A DNA stretch of 64,000 nt from Proluteimonas luteida. Lineage in GTDB: Bacteria > Pseudomonadota > Gammaproteobacteria > Xanthomonadales > Xanthomonadaceae. Under the pieces are notes generated by a model that saw only the letters and a list, made by a program, of their open reading frames with translations, did not search any database and was not told where the DNA came from. Positions within the stretch are counted from its first letter, which is position 1, and each line of letters opens with the position of its first letter. A program made the translations under genes and the position numbers. Positions 34,390 to 43,852 of the stretch are shown piece after piece. Where the stretch lies: the NCBI RefSeq assembly GCF_021191695.1, contig NZ_JAIWPT010000011.1, forward strand, positions 99,238-163,237. Reading direction: 5' to 3'.

Positions 34390-35481
34390 ATGCCGCCAAC
34401 GCTCGACCATCTGCGCCGATACGCCGTCGCACGCTCGCTGTTCCGGCCGACGACGCTGATGCGCGCGATCGGGCGCCTGGGCTTCGTGCAGGCCGATCCG
34501 ATCCGGGCGCCGGCGCGTGCGCAGGACCTGACGCTGCGCCACCGGGTCGCCGGCTACCGGGCGGGCGATCTCGAACGGCGCTATCCGCGGCTGGCGCTGG
34601 AAGAGGACTTCTTCGTCAACTACGGCTTCATGCCGCGCGCGCACCACGCGCTGATGCATCCGCGCACCGCGCGCGAGGCGTGGACGCCCGCGCGCTGGAA
34701 GCAGGCGCAGGCCGTGCGCGAATTCGTCGCCGCGCGCGGTACCGCGCATCCGCGCGAGGTCGATGCGCATTTCGCCCACGGCAAGGTCGTCAACTGGTTC
34801 GGCGGCGCGTCGAACGCCAGCACCCAGCTGCTCGACGGCATGCATTACCGCGGCCTGCTGCGCGTGGCCCGGCGCGAGGGCGGTACCCGGGTCTACGCGG
34901 TGCGCGAGGGCGATGCGTCGCCGGTCGAGCCTGCCGCGGTCGATGCGCGCCTCGACGCGCTGCTCGACCTGCTGGTGCGCAAGTACGCGCCGCTGCCCGA
35001 AGCGAGCCTGCGACAGCTGCTGAGCTACATGGGCCGTGGCGTGCCGCAATGGCGCGACGCGCGCGGGGCGACGCTGGCGCGCGCCCGGTCGCGGCTGGGG
35101 GCGGCGCGCGTCGGCGGCATCGACTGGGTGTGGCCGGCCGACGAGGCGCCGCACAGCCGGCGCTGGCGTCCCGACGACGCGGTGCGGTTGCTGACGCCGT
35201 TCGACCCGCTGGTCTGGGACCGGCGGCGCTTCGAGCTGCTGTGGGGATGGCGTTATCGCTTCGAGGCCTATACGCCCGCGCCGAAGCGCCAGCTGGGCTA
35301 CTACGCGCTGCCGCTGCTGTGGGGCGAGCGGGTCATCGGCTGGGGCAACCTGTCCGTCGTGGGCGGCGCATTGACGCATGCGTTCGGCTACGTCGACGGC
35401 AGGCCGCCGCGCGATGCCCGCTTCCGCGACGGCCTCGACGCCGAACTGGCGCGGATGCGGACGTTCCTCGGGCTGGACTGA
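34390..35481 (+). CDS. YcaQ-like winged-helix protein (HTH_42)
   Basis: A 363-residue protein of the HTH_42 family, whose member E. coli YcaQ is a DNA glycosylase acting on interstrand crosslinks. Family hallmarks are GRLGFVQADPIRAPARAQDL (residues about 22-41), the winged-helix repeats in the middle (LRQLLSYMGRGVPQW) and LLTPFDPLVWDRRRFELLWG then YRFEAY near 275-300. No signal peptide is present. The ATG gives the expected N-terminus TLDHLRRYAVARSLF. A role in repair of alkylation or crosslinks is inferred from the family. Confidence 0.85.
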   Translation: MPPTLDHLRRYAVARSLFRPTTLMRAIGRLGFVQADPIRAPARAQDLTLRHRVAGYRAGDLERRYPRLALEEDFFVNYGFMPRAHHALMHPRTAREAWTPARWKQAQAVREFVAARGTAHPREVDAHFAHGKVVNWFGGASNASTQLLDGMHYRGLLRVARREGGTRVYAVREGDASPVEPAAVDARLDALLDLLVRKYAPLPEASLRQLLSYMGRGVPQWRDARGATLARARSRLGAARVGGIDWVWPADEAPHSRRWRPDDAVRLLTPFDPLVWDRRRFELLWGWRYRFEAYTPAPKRQLGYYALPLLWGERVIGWGNLSVVGGALTHAFGYVDGRPPRDARFRDGLDAELARMRTFLGLD

Positions 35482-35497
35482 GAAGGGGCGGCCACCC

Positions 35498-35692
35498 GTC
35501 GGCCGCGTGGGGCCGACCCACGGGACCTGCTTCGCGTAGGTCGGGGCTACGCCCCCGACGGCCCGTGAACCCGGACACCGCGCACGTCGGCCGCGTGGGG
35601 CCGACCTACGGGACCTGCTTTGCGTAGGTCGGGGCCACGCCCCCGACGGCCCCGTGGCCCGGACACCGCATGCGTCGGCCGCGCAGGGACGA
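35498..35692. repeat. 88-bp tandem repeat built from REP-like palindromes
   Basis: Units start at 35498, 35586 and 35674 (partial). Each holds GTCGGCCGCGTGGGGCCGAC and GTAGGTCGGGG...CCCCCGACGG palindromes. Related single elements occur at 37567-37645, 47424-47450, 50519-50542 and 51899-51992. It separates two convergent genes. Confidence 0.8.
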
Positions 35693-35693
35693 C

Positions 35694-36395
35694 CTACTGG
35701 ATCAGGTCGACCTGCAGCACGGCTGTGTTCGTCAGCAGGCCGAAATGGCCGGTCGCGACCGTATGGCTGGCGTTCTCGCCATGGATCTGCGAGCTGTGCA
35801 CGCCGCCGACGGTGCAGACGCCGCCGAAGCAGACCACCTGGTCGATCCACGACTTGATCGACACCACACGCAGGCCGAGCGGCCTGGCCGCCAGATGGCC
35901 CAGCAGCGGGCTGTTGACCGACAGCCCCTGCGCGCCGCAGGTCGGGGTGGCGACGTGCATCGGCCAGGTGCCGCAGCTCCACAGCCCCCGCCAGGCGCCG
36001 GCGATGCCGATGAAGGTGTCGACATCGCCGGCCAGGCCGTAGTCGACGATCTGCTTCGCCGCCAGCGTCACGCCCATCGAGTGGCCGATGACGTCGATCC
36101 TGCCGGTGCACGAACGCGCGATCGCCTCGACCAGCGCATCGCGCACGGGGATTTCCTCGCTGCCGGCGTGGTCGTTGCAGGCGGCGCAGGTCTTGCTGCC
36201 CCAGTCGGGCCGCAGGATCTCGTCATCCGTCCAGCCGCGTGCGCGCAGCTCGACGTAGGTGTTGTCGAACTGCGCCGGGTTGCCGGCATTGCCGTGCACC
36301 AGCACGACGGCATCGCGGCAGTTGGCCCAGGCGGACGGCGCGAGCGCCGCGGCGGCGAGTACGAGACAGGCGATCAGGGGATGACGCAGACGCAT
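35694..36395 (-). CDS. Secreted lipase/esterase, class 2 (LipA/EstA-like)
   Basis: A 233-residue exported alpha/beta-hydrolase. The signal peptide (1-25, ending SAWAN) precedes AVVLVHGNAGNPAQFDNTYV (oxyanion HG), and the nucleophile elbow is GHSMGVT (Ser near 106). The acid is likely the Asp in IKSWIDQVVCFGG and the His is in NASHTVATGH or GVHSS. Six cysteines suggest disulphides in the periplasm or outside. GGAGGAAG five bases before the ATG is a strong ribosome site, which rules out the longer open frame. Substrates are probably short-chain lipids. Confidence 0.82.
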   Translation of the reverse strand: MRLRHPLIACLVLAAAALAPSAWANCRDAVVLVHGNAGNPAQFDNTYVELRARGWTDDEILRPDWGSKTCAACNDHAGSEEIPVRDALVEAIARSCTGRIDVIGHSMGVTLAAKQIVDYGLAGDVDTFIGIAGAWRGLWSCGTWPMHVATPTCGAQGLSVNSPLLGHLAARPLGLRVVSIKSWIDQVVCFGGVCTVGGVHSSQIHGENASHTVATGHFGLLTNTAVLQVDLIQ

Positions 36396-36691
36396 GGCAC
36401 TTCCTCCCTCGGCCGTTGCCGGCCTTGACGTGACGGTCCGGCATCTGCGCCGGGCATCACGATGCCCGGCGCTGCCGGCGACGGTCTGGCCACGCAGGTG
36501 GGGGAAGGCCAGTGGCGCGATGCGAGCATGCGCGCACGGTCGCCGGTATCGGACCAATGGCCATCCGTGACCTGGTTCACGTTGCCGGACGCGCGCATGC
36601 GGACAGCCGTTGCACGGAGCGTGCGTCACGGGGCGGCGACGGTGCCGCGCCTATGGTCCGGTGTCCCGACGCAACCACCGTGGAGAACGCG

Positions 36692-37531
<840 letters not shown>

Positions 37532-37566
37532 GGCCATCCGATTCCCCTGGATTTCAAGGGTCTTTC

Positions 37567-37645
37567 GTAGGTCGGGGCCACGCCCCCGACGCATCGGGAA
37601 CCCCGGGCGTCGTTACGTCGGCCGCATGGGCCGACCTACGGTCAG
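37567..37645. repeat. REP-like element pair
   Basis: GTAGGTCGGGGCCACGCCCC and GTCGGCCGCATGGGCCGACC are the same two palindromes as in the 88-bp repeats, here once, between convergent genes. They may also end transcription. Confidence 0.65.
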
Positions 37646-37673
37646 GGCATCCCGCCCGCCGCGTCGCCGCGCC

Positions 37674-38456
37674 TCATGGCTTCAGCCCGACCCATACCTG
37701 CATGTCCAGTGTCTGCAGCGCGCCGTAGTTGGTGAGGAAGGCGACGTCGGCCGCGTCGCGACCGTAGGCGATGACGATGCGGCCGCCGCGCGGCGCGTCC
37801 TGGGTCGCATCGAAGGTGTACCAGCGGCCGTCGAGATAGGCCTCGAACCAGGCGTGCAGGTCCATCGGTTCCAGCCCGTGCAGGTAGCCGACGACCATCC
37901 GCGCGGGAATCCGCAGGGCGCGGCAGAACATGATGCCGATGTGGGCGTAGTCGCGGCAGACGCCGGCACCATGCAGCAGCGTGTCCATCGCGTCGGTACT
38001 GGGATTGCTCTCGCCGTAGCGGTAGACGATGTGGCTGCGGATCCAGCGGCGGATCGCCTCCACCTGCGCATAGCCCGGCGCTGCCTGCGCCACGATGCCC
38101 TGCGCCTGGTCGAACGTCTTGTCGGATGGGCAGTAGCGGCTGGGCAGCAGGTACTGCAGCACGTCGTCCGGCAGTGCCGCAGGTGGCGTCGGCGGGGCGT
38201 GGTCGGTGACCGCGATGGCACCTTCGGTCTCCACCTCCAGTTCCACGCGGATGGTCATGCGTCCGCCCGGCACCACGAAGCGCTGGCACAGGTTGCCGAA
38301 CGCGTCGACGTACTCGGTGGGCATCACGTGCGGATCGAAACGGTAGGCCCCGCTGGCCAGCCACTGCGCCTCGCCGCTGCGTGGCCGCAGCATCGCCACC
38401 ACCGGACAATCGGTTTCGGCTTCGACGAGCAGTTCGCAACCGGCCTGCAGACGCAT
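37674..38456 (-). CDS. Transglutaminase-like cysteine protease family protein
   Basis: A 260-residue cytosolic protein with an N-terminal beta-sandwich (bacterial transglutaminase-like N domain) and a transglutaminase core. The catalytic triad is visible: Cys in GAGVCRDYAHIGI, His in DLHAWFEAYL and Asp in WYTFDATQDAPRGG. The C-terminal GRDAADVAFLTNYGAL is common in this family. The ATG with MRLQAGCELL was chosen; the longer frame upstream lacks homology-like sequence. Relatives act as peptidases or amidases; no substrate is known. Confidence 0.86.
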   Translation of the reverse strand: MRLQAGCELLVEAETDCPVVAMLRPRSGEAQWLASGAYRFDPHVMPTEYVDAFGNLCQRFVVPGGRMTIRVELEVETEGAIAVTDHAPPTPPAALPDDVLQYLLPSRYCPSDKTFDQAQGIVAQAAPGYAQVEAIRRWIRSHIVYRYGESNPSTDAMDTLLHGAGVCRDYAHIGIMFCRALRIPARMVVGYLHGLEPMDLHAWFEAYLDGRWYTFDATQDAPRGGRIVIAYGRDAADVAFLTNYGALQTLDMQVWVGLKP

Positions 38457-38706
38457 GGCGTGTCCTTGGGTGGGGAGGGGAGAACGATGTCCACGATAGC
38501 CGGCGCGGCGTGCATCCGGTGTCGCCGATGCGGACATGGCGGCTCCCGCGCTCCGCATTGGGCAATGTCAATGAATGCGCGGGATGTCTTTGCATCGGTG
38601 AACCCCCGGCATACGGCATTCGCGCGCCGCGTGTTTTTCACTGCCGGCGCGGCGCGCAAGGCCTATATCCACTGCACCCTGCAATCCAGCAGGCGGAGCG
38701 ACCGGA

Positions 38707-38883
38707 ATGGACAGGAACCGCAGCGAAGGTACGAAGAACCAGGTCAAGGGCACGGCGAAGGAGCTGGCCGGCAAGATGACCGGCAACAAGCCGAAGGAGG
38801 CGGCCGGCAAGGTGCAGAAGGAAGCCGGCAAGGTGCAGAAGGCGGTCGGCAAGGCGTCCGACCAGGCGCGCAGCCCGCGCTGA
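38707..38883 (+). CDS. CsbD-family stress protein
   Basis: A 58-residue hydrophilic protein, MDRNRSEGTKNQVKGTAKEL at the start, with the CsbD repeats KGTAKELAGKMTGN and GKVQKEAGKVQKAVGKASDQ. These Lys/Ala/Gly-rich proteins are general-stress proteins and likely intrinsically disordered or DNA/membrane-associated. GGAG lies eight bases before the ATG. A perfect terminator hairpin follows. Confidence 0.85.
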   Translation: MDRNRSEGTKNQVKGTAKELAGKMTGNKPKEAAGKVQKEAGKVQKAVGKASDQARSPR

Positions 38884-38945
38884 CGCGGGGCGCGTGGCGG
38901 GGGCGGGCACACCCACTTGCCCTCGACCGCCCAGGCGACGGCAAC

Positions 38946-38969
38946 GACAGGCGGCGCAGGCCGCCTGTC
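38946..38969. terminator. Hairpin between convergent csbD-like and dinG-like genes
   Basis: GACAGGCGGC-GCAG-GCCGCCTGTC, a perfect 10-bp stem, with no T-run. Probably bidirectional. Confidence 0.6.
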
Positions 38970-39079
38970 GCGCGGAGCCCGCAGGGCGGGTCTCGCCCCG
39001 CCATCATGTCGACTGCAATTGGCGGGTCGAGACCCTGCTTGGCTCGACGCGGAGTTTCGCGGGCGATCTTCCCGCGGCC

Positions 39080-41239
39080 CTAGCCGATGACCCGTTCGAA
39101 TGGCGGCAGCGCATCGAGGATGCGCTTGCCGTAACGGCGCTTGAGCAGGCGCGCGTCGAGGATCACGACCCGGCCGGTGTCGCTGGAGGTGCGGATCAGC
39201 CGGCCGGCGAACTGGGTCAGCGTGCGCAGCGCGTGCGGCACCGCAATCAGGTTGAAGGCGTTGAGGCCGCGGCCTTCCAGCCATTCGCCTAGCGTTGCGG
39301 TCTGCGGGTCGGTCGGCACCGCGAACGGCACCTGGGTGATGACCACGGTCGTGCACGCCTCGCCCGGCAGGTCGAGGCCCTCGCCGAACGAGTTGAGCCC
39401 GAACAGCACCGAGCCCTGCTTCGCGGCGACGCGCTTGAGATGTTCGGCGACGACCTGCGACTTGTTGCCGCCGGTCTGCATCTGCACCTGCGCGCGGCGC
39501 GAGGCCGGCAGCAGTTCGGCGACCTTCTCCATCTTCCAGCGCGAGGTGAACAGCACCATGCTGCCCTTGTTCCAGTCCAGTTCGCGCACCAGGTAGTCGG
39601 CGACCGCGCGCGGATGGCCCTCGCGGTCGTCGGGCAGCACCGGGAAGTCCGGCACGACCAGCTGCGCCTGCCGGCGCAGGTCGAACGGCGACGGCAGCGA
39701 CGCAGTCTCGGCGTGGTCGGGCAGGCCGGTATCGATGGCGAAGGCCTGGAAATCGCCGCCGCCGGTCAGCGTCGCCGAGGTCATCACCACCGAGTCGACC
39801 TCCTTCCACAGCAGTTGCCGCAGCACCTGCGCCGCGGAGACCGGCGAGCAGTGGCAGACCAGGTCGCCGTCGCGCGTGGCGGTGATCCAGCGCGCGAACG
39901 GCGGCTGACCGTCGCGGTCCTCGCGGCGCCAGCCCGACCACAGCGCATGCTGCTGTTCGACCAGCTCCAGCGCCATGCCCAGGCTGCGCTGCAGGCGTTC
40001 GCGCGTGGGGTCGTCCTGCTTGTTGCGCGCGACCAGCTGCTGCGCGGCGCGCACCCAGTCCACCAGGGCGCGGGTGTCGTCGCCGAGCGCCTCGATCGCG
40101 GGCATCCACTCACCGGGCAGCCGGCCGTTGGCCGCGCGCCACATCGGCTCGCGCTCGCCCGGTTCGGGCGTCCACACGCGTTCGATCTCGAGCGCGAACG
40201 CCTTGAGCGCCTTCGATACCCGGGTCGCCAGCTCGATCGCCTCGTTCGGCAGCAGCCCGCCGATCTTGTCCTTGTCGACCAGCCGGTGGCTGCCGGCGAT
40301 CAGCACCTGCAGGCGCGACACCCGCCGCGCCATGTCGCCCAGCGGCAGCCGCGCGGCGCCCTGGTCGATCGCGACGCTGGCGACGTGGTGGCCTTCGTCG
40401 AGCACCAGCAGCATCTCGCCCGGCGCGGCCAGCAGCGGCTGGCCGTTCTCGACATCGCCCAGCGCCAGCGACGACAGCAGCAGCGCATGGTTGGTGACCA
40501 CCACCTGCGCCTCGCGCACGCCGTTGCGCGCCTTCAGCACCGGGCACTGCTGGGCGAAGCCGCAGCGCCGGCCGGCGCAGCCCGATGCGGGCGTGGTGAT
40601 GCGCGCGCGCAGCGCGGGCGACACCGGCTCGGGCGCGGCGTCCAGGTCGCCATCCCACATGCGGTCGGCATGGGCCTCGAGCAGGCGCCCGGCGAGCTCG
40701 GTCTCGTGCGGCGCCAGCGGCCGGTCGTACAGCTGCGCGGCGTACTCGGCGCCCTCGTCGACGCCGGCTTCGTCGCCGAACATCGCGGTCTGGCTGCTGC
40801 CGCCATGCAGTTCGGCGGCGTTGCGCGTGCACAGGTAGCGGGTGCGGCCCTTGGCCAGCGCGACCCGCGCCTCCAGCCCGGTCGCGGCGAGGAACGCGGG
40901 GATGTCGCGTTCGACCAGCTGCGACTGCAGGGCGACAGTACCGGTGCTGATGACCAGCTTCTTCTTCGTGGCCAGCGCGATCGGCACGCCGGCGGTCAGG
41001 TAGGCCAGGCTCTTGCCGACGCCGGTTGGCGCCTCGGCGATGCCGATGCCGCCGGAGGTCGCCAGTGCGCGCGACACCAGGCCGATCATCTGGCTCTGCG
41101 CGCGGCGGGTGCTGAAGCCGGGCGTGTTGGCCTGCAGCTTCGCGTACGCGTCGCGGATGCCGGTCTTCAGCGCTTCGGTCAACGCACGCGGCGTCGCGGC
41201 GGCCGGATCGGCCGGCGACTGGAGTTCGGGTTCGCCCAT
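39080..41239 (-). CDS. dinG: ATP-dependent DNA helicase, DinG/XPD type
   Basis: A 719-residue iron-sulphur superfamily-2 helicase unwinding DNA 5' to 3', probably at R-loops and replication obstacles. Walker A is in EAPTGVGKS (about 60-68). The cluster cysteines are YLCTRNAAE (about 124) and CAGRRCGFAQQC (about 190-201). The DEAH box is DEGHHVAS (about 263). Motif III-like VVMTSATLTGG and the C-terminal QFAGRLIRTSSDTGRV (motif VI) are intact. The ATG with MGEPELQSP was chosen; the far longer frame upstream overlaps the next gene antisense. It stands alone. Confidence 0.92.
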   Translation of the reverse strand: MGEPELQSPADPAAATPRALTEALKTGIRDAYAKLQANTPGFSTRRAQSQMIGLVSRALATSGGIGIAEAPTGVGKSLAYLTAGVPIALATKKKLVISTGTVALQSQLVERDIPAFLAATGLEARVALAKGRTRYLCTRNAAELHGGSSQTAMFGDEAGVDEGAEYAAQLYDRPLAPHETELAGRLLEAHADRMWDGDLDAAPEPVSPALRARITTPASGCAGRRCGFAQQCPVLKARNGVREAQVVVTNHALLLSSLALGDVENGQPLLAAPGEMLLVLDEGHHVASVAIDQGAARLPLGDMARRVSRLQVLIAGSHRLVDKDKIGGLLPNEAIELATRVSKALKAFALEIERVWTPEPGEREPMWRAANGRLPGEWMPAIEALGDDTRALVDWVRAAQQLVARNKQDDPTRERLQRSLGMALELVEQQHALWSGWRREDRDGQPPFARWITATRDGDLVCHCSPVSAAQVLRQLLWKEVDSVVMTSATLTGGGDFQAFAIDTGLPDHAETASLPSPFDLRRQAQLVVPDFPVLPDDREGHPRAVADYLVRELDWNKGSMVLFTSRWKMEKVAELLPASRRAQVQMQTGGNKSQVVAEHLKRVAAKQGSVLFGLNSFGEGLDLPGEACTTVVITQVPFAVPTDPQTATLGEWLEGRGLNAFNLIAVPHALRTLTQFAGRLIRTSSDTGRVVILDARLLKRRYGKRILDALPPFERVIG

Positions 41240-41395
41240 GCGCGCATTTTCCCATGCGCCGTCGCGCAGGCGGAGACTGGATTGCTGAACGGCGCTGGCG
41301 CGCATGGGTCCGCGGGCGCGCAAGGCGGGGCATTCGCGGCGCCGGAGGCCGGAATGCACTAGATTCGCGGGCCACACACCATTTGGAGCGCACCG

Positions 41396-42040
41396 ATGGC
41401 ATCGACAACCCGCGATCTGGAGGGCTTCGTCGGCGAGGCATTGGCGAAAGGCGCGGACCGCGAGGCGATCGCCGCCGCCGCCACGGGCGCCGGCTGGCCG
41501 GTCGAGCAGGTACGCAGTGCGCTCGACGCCTGGGCCGAGGTGCCGTTCGTGGTGCCGGTGCCGCGCCCGCGGCCGTCGCTGTCGGCGCGCGACGCGTTCC
41601 TGTACCTGGTCATGTTCGCCACCCTCTACGTCAGCGCCTGGCAGCTCGGCAGCCTGCTGTTCGACCTGATCAACCACACCTTCCCCGACCCGGCGGATCC
41701 CGACTACCGCGTGCAGCGGATCGGCCAGTCGATGCGCTGGGCCGCATCGTCGGTGGTCATCGCGTTTCCTGTGTTCGTGTTCGTGGCGCGGCTGCTGTCG
41801 CGGGAGATCGCGCGCAACCCGCTCAAGCGGCTGTCGCCGGTGCGGCGCTGGCTGACCTACATGACCCTGTTCCTCGCGGCGACCGCGCTGGTCGGCGACA
41901 TGATCGCGCTGGTCTACAACGTGCTGGGCGGCGAGCTCAGCGTGCGCTTCCTGCTCAAGGTGGCGGTGGCCGGCGCGATCGCCGGCGCCATCTTCGCCTT
42001 CTACCTGCTCGACCTGCGGCGCGAGGAGGTCGAGGCATGA
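41396..42040 (+). CDS. DUF5671-like integral membrane protein
   Basis: A 214-residue inner-membrane protein with four hydrophobic helices (AFLYLVMFATLYVSAWQLGS; AASSVVIAFPVFVFVARLLS; LTYMTLFLAATALVGDMIAL; FLLKVAVAGAIAGAIFAFYL). A soluble N-terminal helical region (DLEGFVGEALAKGADREAIA) resembles the start of DUF5671 proteins. Function is unknown. Its stop overlaps the start of the next gene (ATGA), so the two are translationally coupled. Confidence 0.8.
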   Translation: MASTTRDLEGFVGEALAKGADREAIAAAATGAGWPVEQVRSALDAWAEVPFVVPVPRPRPSLSARDAFLYLVMFATLYVSAWQLGSLLFDLINHTFPDPADPDYRVQRIGQSMRWAASSVVIAFPVFVFVARLLSREIARNPLKRLSPVRRWLTYMTLFLAATALVGDMIALVYNVLGGELSVRFLLKVAVAGAIAGAIFAFYLLDLRREEVEA

Positions 42041-42471
42041 ACGTGCAGGCATTCGGGCGCTGGCTGATCGTTGCCGGTGCGCTGGTGATCGCCGCCGCGG
42101 TGGCCGCGGTGCTGGTGCTGACCGGCTCGCCGGCGGCGCAGCGCGACGCGAAACTGGACGCCATGCGGGTCCGCGACCTGGCGCGGATCGAGCAGGTCGC
42201 TGGCCAGCACCTGCGCCGCGACGGCAGCCTGCCGGCGACGCTGGACGACCTGCACGATGGCGAGCTGCAACGCGCGGACCGCGTCACCGGTGCGCCCTAT
42301 GGCTACACCGTGACCGGCCCGCGCAGCCTGCGCCTGTGTGCGCACTTCGCCACCGACAGCAGCGACGTCCTGCGCGCGGCGGAGCCGTGGATGCGGCGCG
42401 ACTGGCCGCACGGCATCGGCGAGGCCTGCTTCGAGCGCACGCTGGCGACGGGAGCGCAGGCGGGCGAATAG
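42037..42471 (+). CDS. Membrane-anchored hypothetical protein
   Basis: A 144-residue protein with one N-terminal membrane helix (WLIVAGALVIAAAVAAVLVL) and a periplasmic domain (LDAMRVRDLARIEQVAGQHL; LDDLHDGELQRADRVTGAPY) resembling small proteins found paired with DUF5671. Two cysteines (LRLCAH, GEACFE) could form a disulphide. GAGGAGG precedes the ATG and the gene overlaps the membrane-protein gene by four bases. Its function is unknown; partnership with the upstream product is inferred from coupling. Confidence 0.78.
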   Translation: MNVQAFGRWLIVAGALVIAAAVAAVLVLTGSPAAQRDAKLDAMRVRDLARIEQVAGQHLRRDGSLPATLDDLHDGELQRADRVTGAPYGYTVTGPRSLRLCAHFATDSSDVLRAAEPWMRRDWPHGIGEACFERTLATGAQAGE

Positions 42472-42550
42472 CCTCTGTCGTCGCGGGCCGCGCGCGGCCC
42501 CGGCGGATCGGGCGGGAGGCCGGCCCGGGATTCGACATCCCTCCGGCGAA

Positions 42551-42979
42551 TCAGGGCCCCGCGTCGCCGCACGGTGCCATCGACGCCAGCACCGCGCGTA
42601 CGTGCCCGGCGGCGTTGCCGCGGCGCTGCGCGGCCGGCAACGCCTGCAGGTGCCCGGACACCCGCGCCACGATCTCGTGCGCCTGGATGCGGCCCCGGCC
42701 GCACCAGACATCGCTGCCCGAGGCATCGGCGACGCCGGCGATGTAGGCGGCCGCGGTCCGCGATGCGATCTCGCGACGCAGCTCGTCGGCGGCAGCGACG
42801 GTGGCCGCGTTGCCACCGGCGGCATCGCCGCGCAGCGTGTAGGCGGCGTTGCCCTGCAGCGCATCGAGCAGGTCCTCGCCGCTGTACAGCCACGGGCCGG
42901 AACCGGCGGCGGCCGCCGCCAATGCGGAGCCGGCGGTCAGCAGGAAGGCCAGGCCGGCCGTGCGCAGGGACAGGTCCAT
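42551..42979 (-). CDS. Rap1a/Tai-like secreted protein
   Basis: A 142-residue exported protein. The signal peptide (1-25) is followed by a small helical domain with SGEDLLDALQGN, TAAAYIAGVADA, a Cys in DVWCGRG and the terminal MAPCGDAG. This order resembles the Rap1a/Tai fold, known from type VI effector immunity proteins. No effector gene lies nearby, so the function may differ. It converges with the small membrane-protein pair. Confidence 0.6.
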   Translation of the reverse strand: MDLSLRTAGLAFLLTAGSALAAAAAGSGPWLYSGEDLLDALQGNAAYTLRGDAAGGNAATVAAADELRREIASRTAAAYIAGVADASGSDVWCGRGRIQAHEIVARVSGHLQALPAAQRRGNAAGHVRAVLASMAPCGDAGP

Positions 42980-43003
42980 GCCCGGCAGCCTGCCATGCCG
43001 CGG

Positions 43004-43771
43004 TCAGGCATTCTCGAACAGCGGCTGTCCGTTGGACGCGGTGACGCCGCCGTCGACCGGCAGGTTCACGCCGGTGACGAAACCGGCGTAATCGCTGGCC
43101 AGGAACAGCACCACCTTGGCGATGTCCTCCGGCTCGCCGATGCGGCCCAGCGGGATGCGGTCGAGGAACGCCTTGACCGTCGCCTCGTCGTCCTGCATGT
43201 CCTCGGTCATGCCGGTGCGGGTCAGGCTGGGGCAGACCGCGTTGACGCGCACGCCGGCGCGGCCGTGGTCGATCGCCATCGCCCGGGTCAGGTTCGCCAC
43301 CCCGCCCTTGACCGTGTCGTAGGCGGCCATCTCCAGGTCGCCGCCGAGGCCGGACACCGATGCGGTGTTGACGATGCAGCCCTTGCGCTCGCGCAGGTGC
43401 GGTAGCGCCGCCTTCGAGCCGAGGAACACGCCGGTCAGGTTGACCGCGACGATACGGTTCCAGTCGTCGAGCGAGGTCTTGTCGACCGGGCCCTCGACGA
43501 GGATGCCGGCGTTGTTGAAGATCACGTCCAGGCCGCCGAAACGGTCGACCGCGGCCTTGACCATCGCGTCCACGTCGTCCGCCCGGGACACGTCCGTCCG
43601 GATGGTCAGCGTGCGGTCCCGCGGCAGCTTGCCGGCGATGTCGTCGAGTTCCTGCTGGTCGACGTCGGCCAGCACCACGCTGGCGCCGGCTTCGGAGAAG
43701 GCGCGGGCGGTCGCCGCGCCGATGCCGGAACCGGCACCGGTGACGATCACCACCTTGTCGTCGAACTTCAT
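43004..43771 (-). CDS. Short-chain dehydrogenase/reductase
   Basis: A 255-residue classical SDR oxidoreductase. The TGAGSGIGAA cofactor motif (about 11-20), NNAGI (about 86-90), catalytic Ser in NTASVSGLGG, and YDTVKGG (Tyr-x3-Lys, about 151-155) are all present. VNLPVDGGVTASNGQP closes the protein. The second of two nearby ATGs was chosen because GGAG sits six bases upstream. The Asp after the second strand (VLADVDQQ) favours NAD. The substrate cannot be told. Confidence 0.9.
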   Translation of the reverse strand: MKFDDKVVIVTGAGSGIGAATARAFSEAGASVVLADVDQQELDDIAGKLPRDRTLTIRTDVSRADDVDAMVKAAVDRFGGLDVIFNNAGILVEGPVDKTSLDDWNRIVAVNLTGVFLGSKAALPHLRERKGCIVNTASVSGLGGDLEMAAYDTVKGGVANLTRAMAIDHGRAGVRVNAVCPSLTRTGMTEDMQDDEATVKAFLDRIPLGRIGEPEDIAKVVLFLASDYAGFVTGVNLPVDGGVTASNGQPLFENA

Positions 43772-43852
43772 GGCGTGCTCCATGTAAACGGGGAGCGCCT
43801 CACGGTAGCCGTGCCGCTGTCGAGCGGCAGTGATTGCAGCGCGCTCAGCCGC

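Noticed and set aside
35498..35692. CRISPR-like repeat
   Set aside because: The full 88-bp unit repeats, spacers included; it consists of REP-type palindromes.
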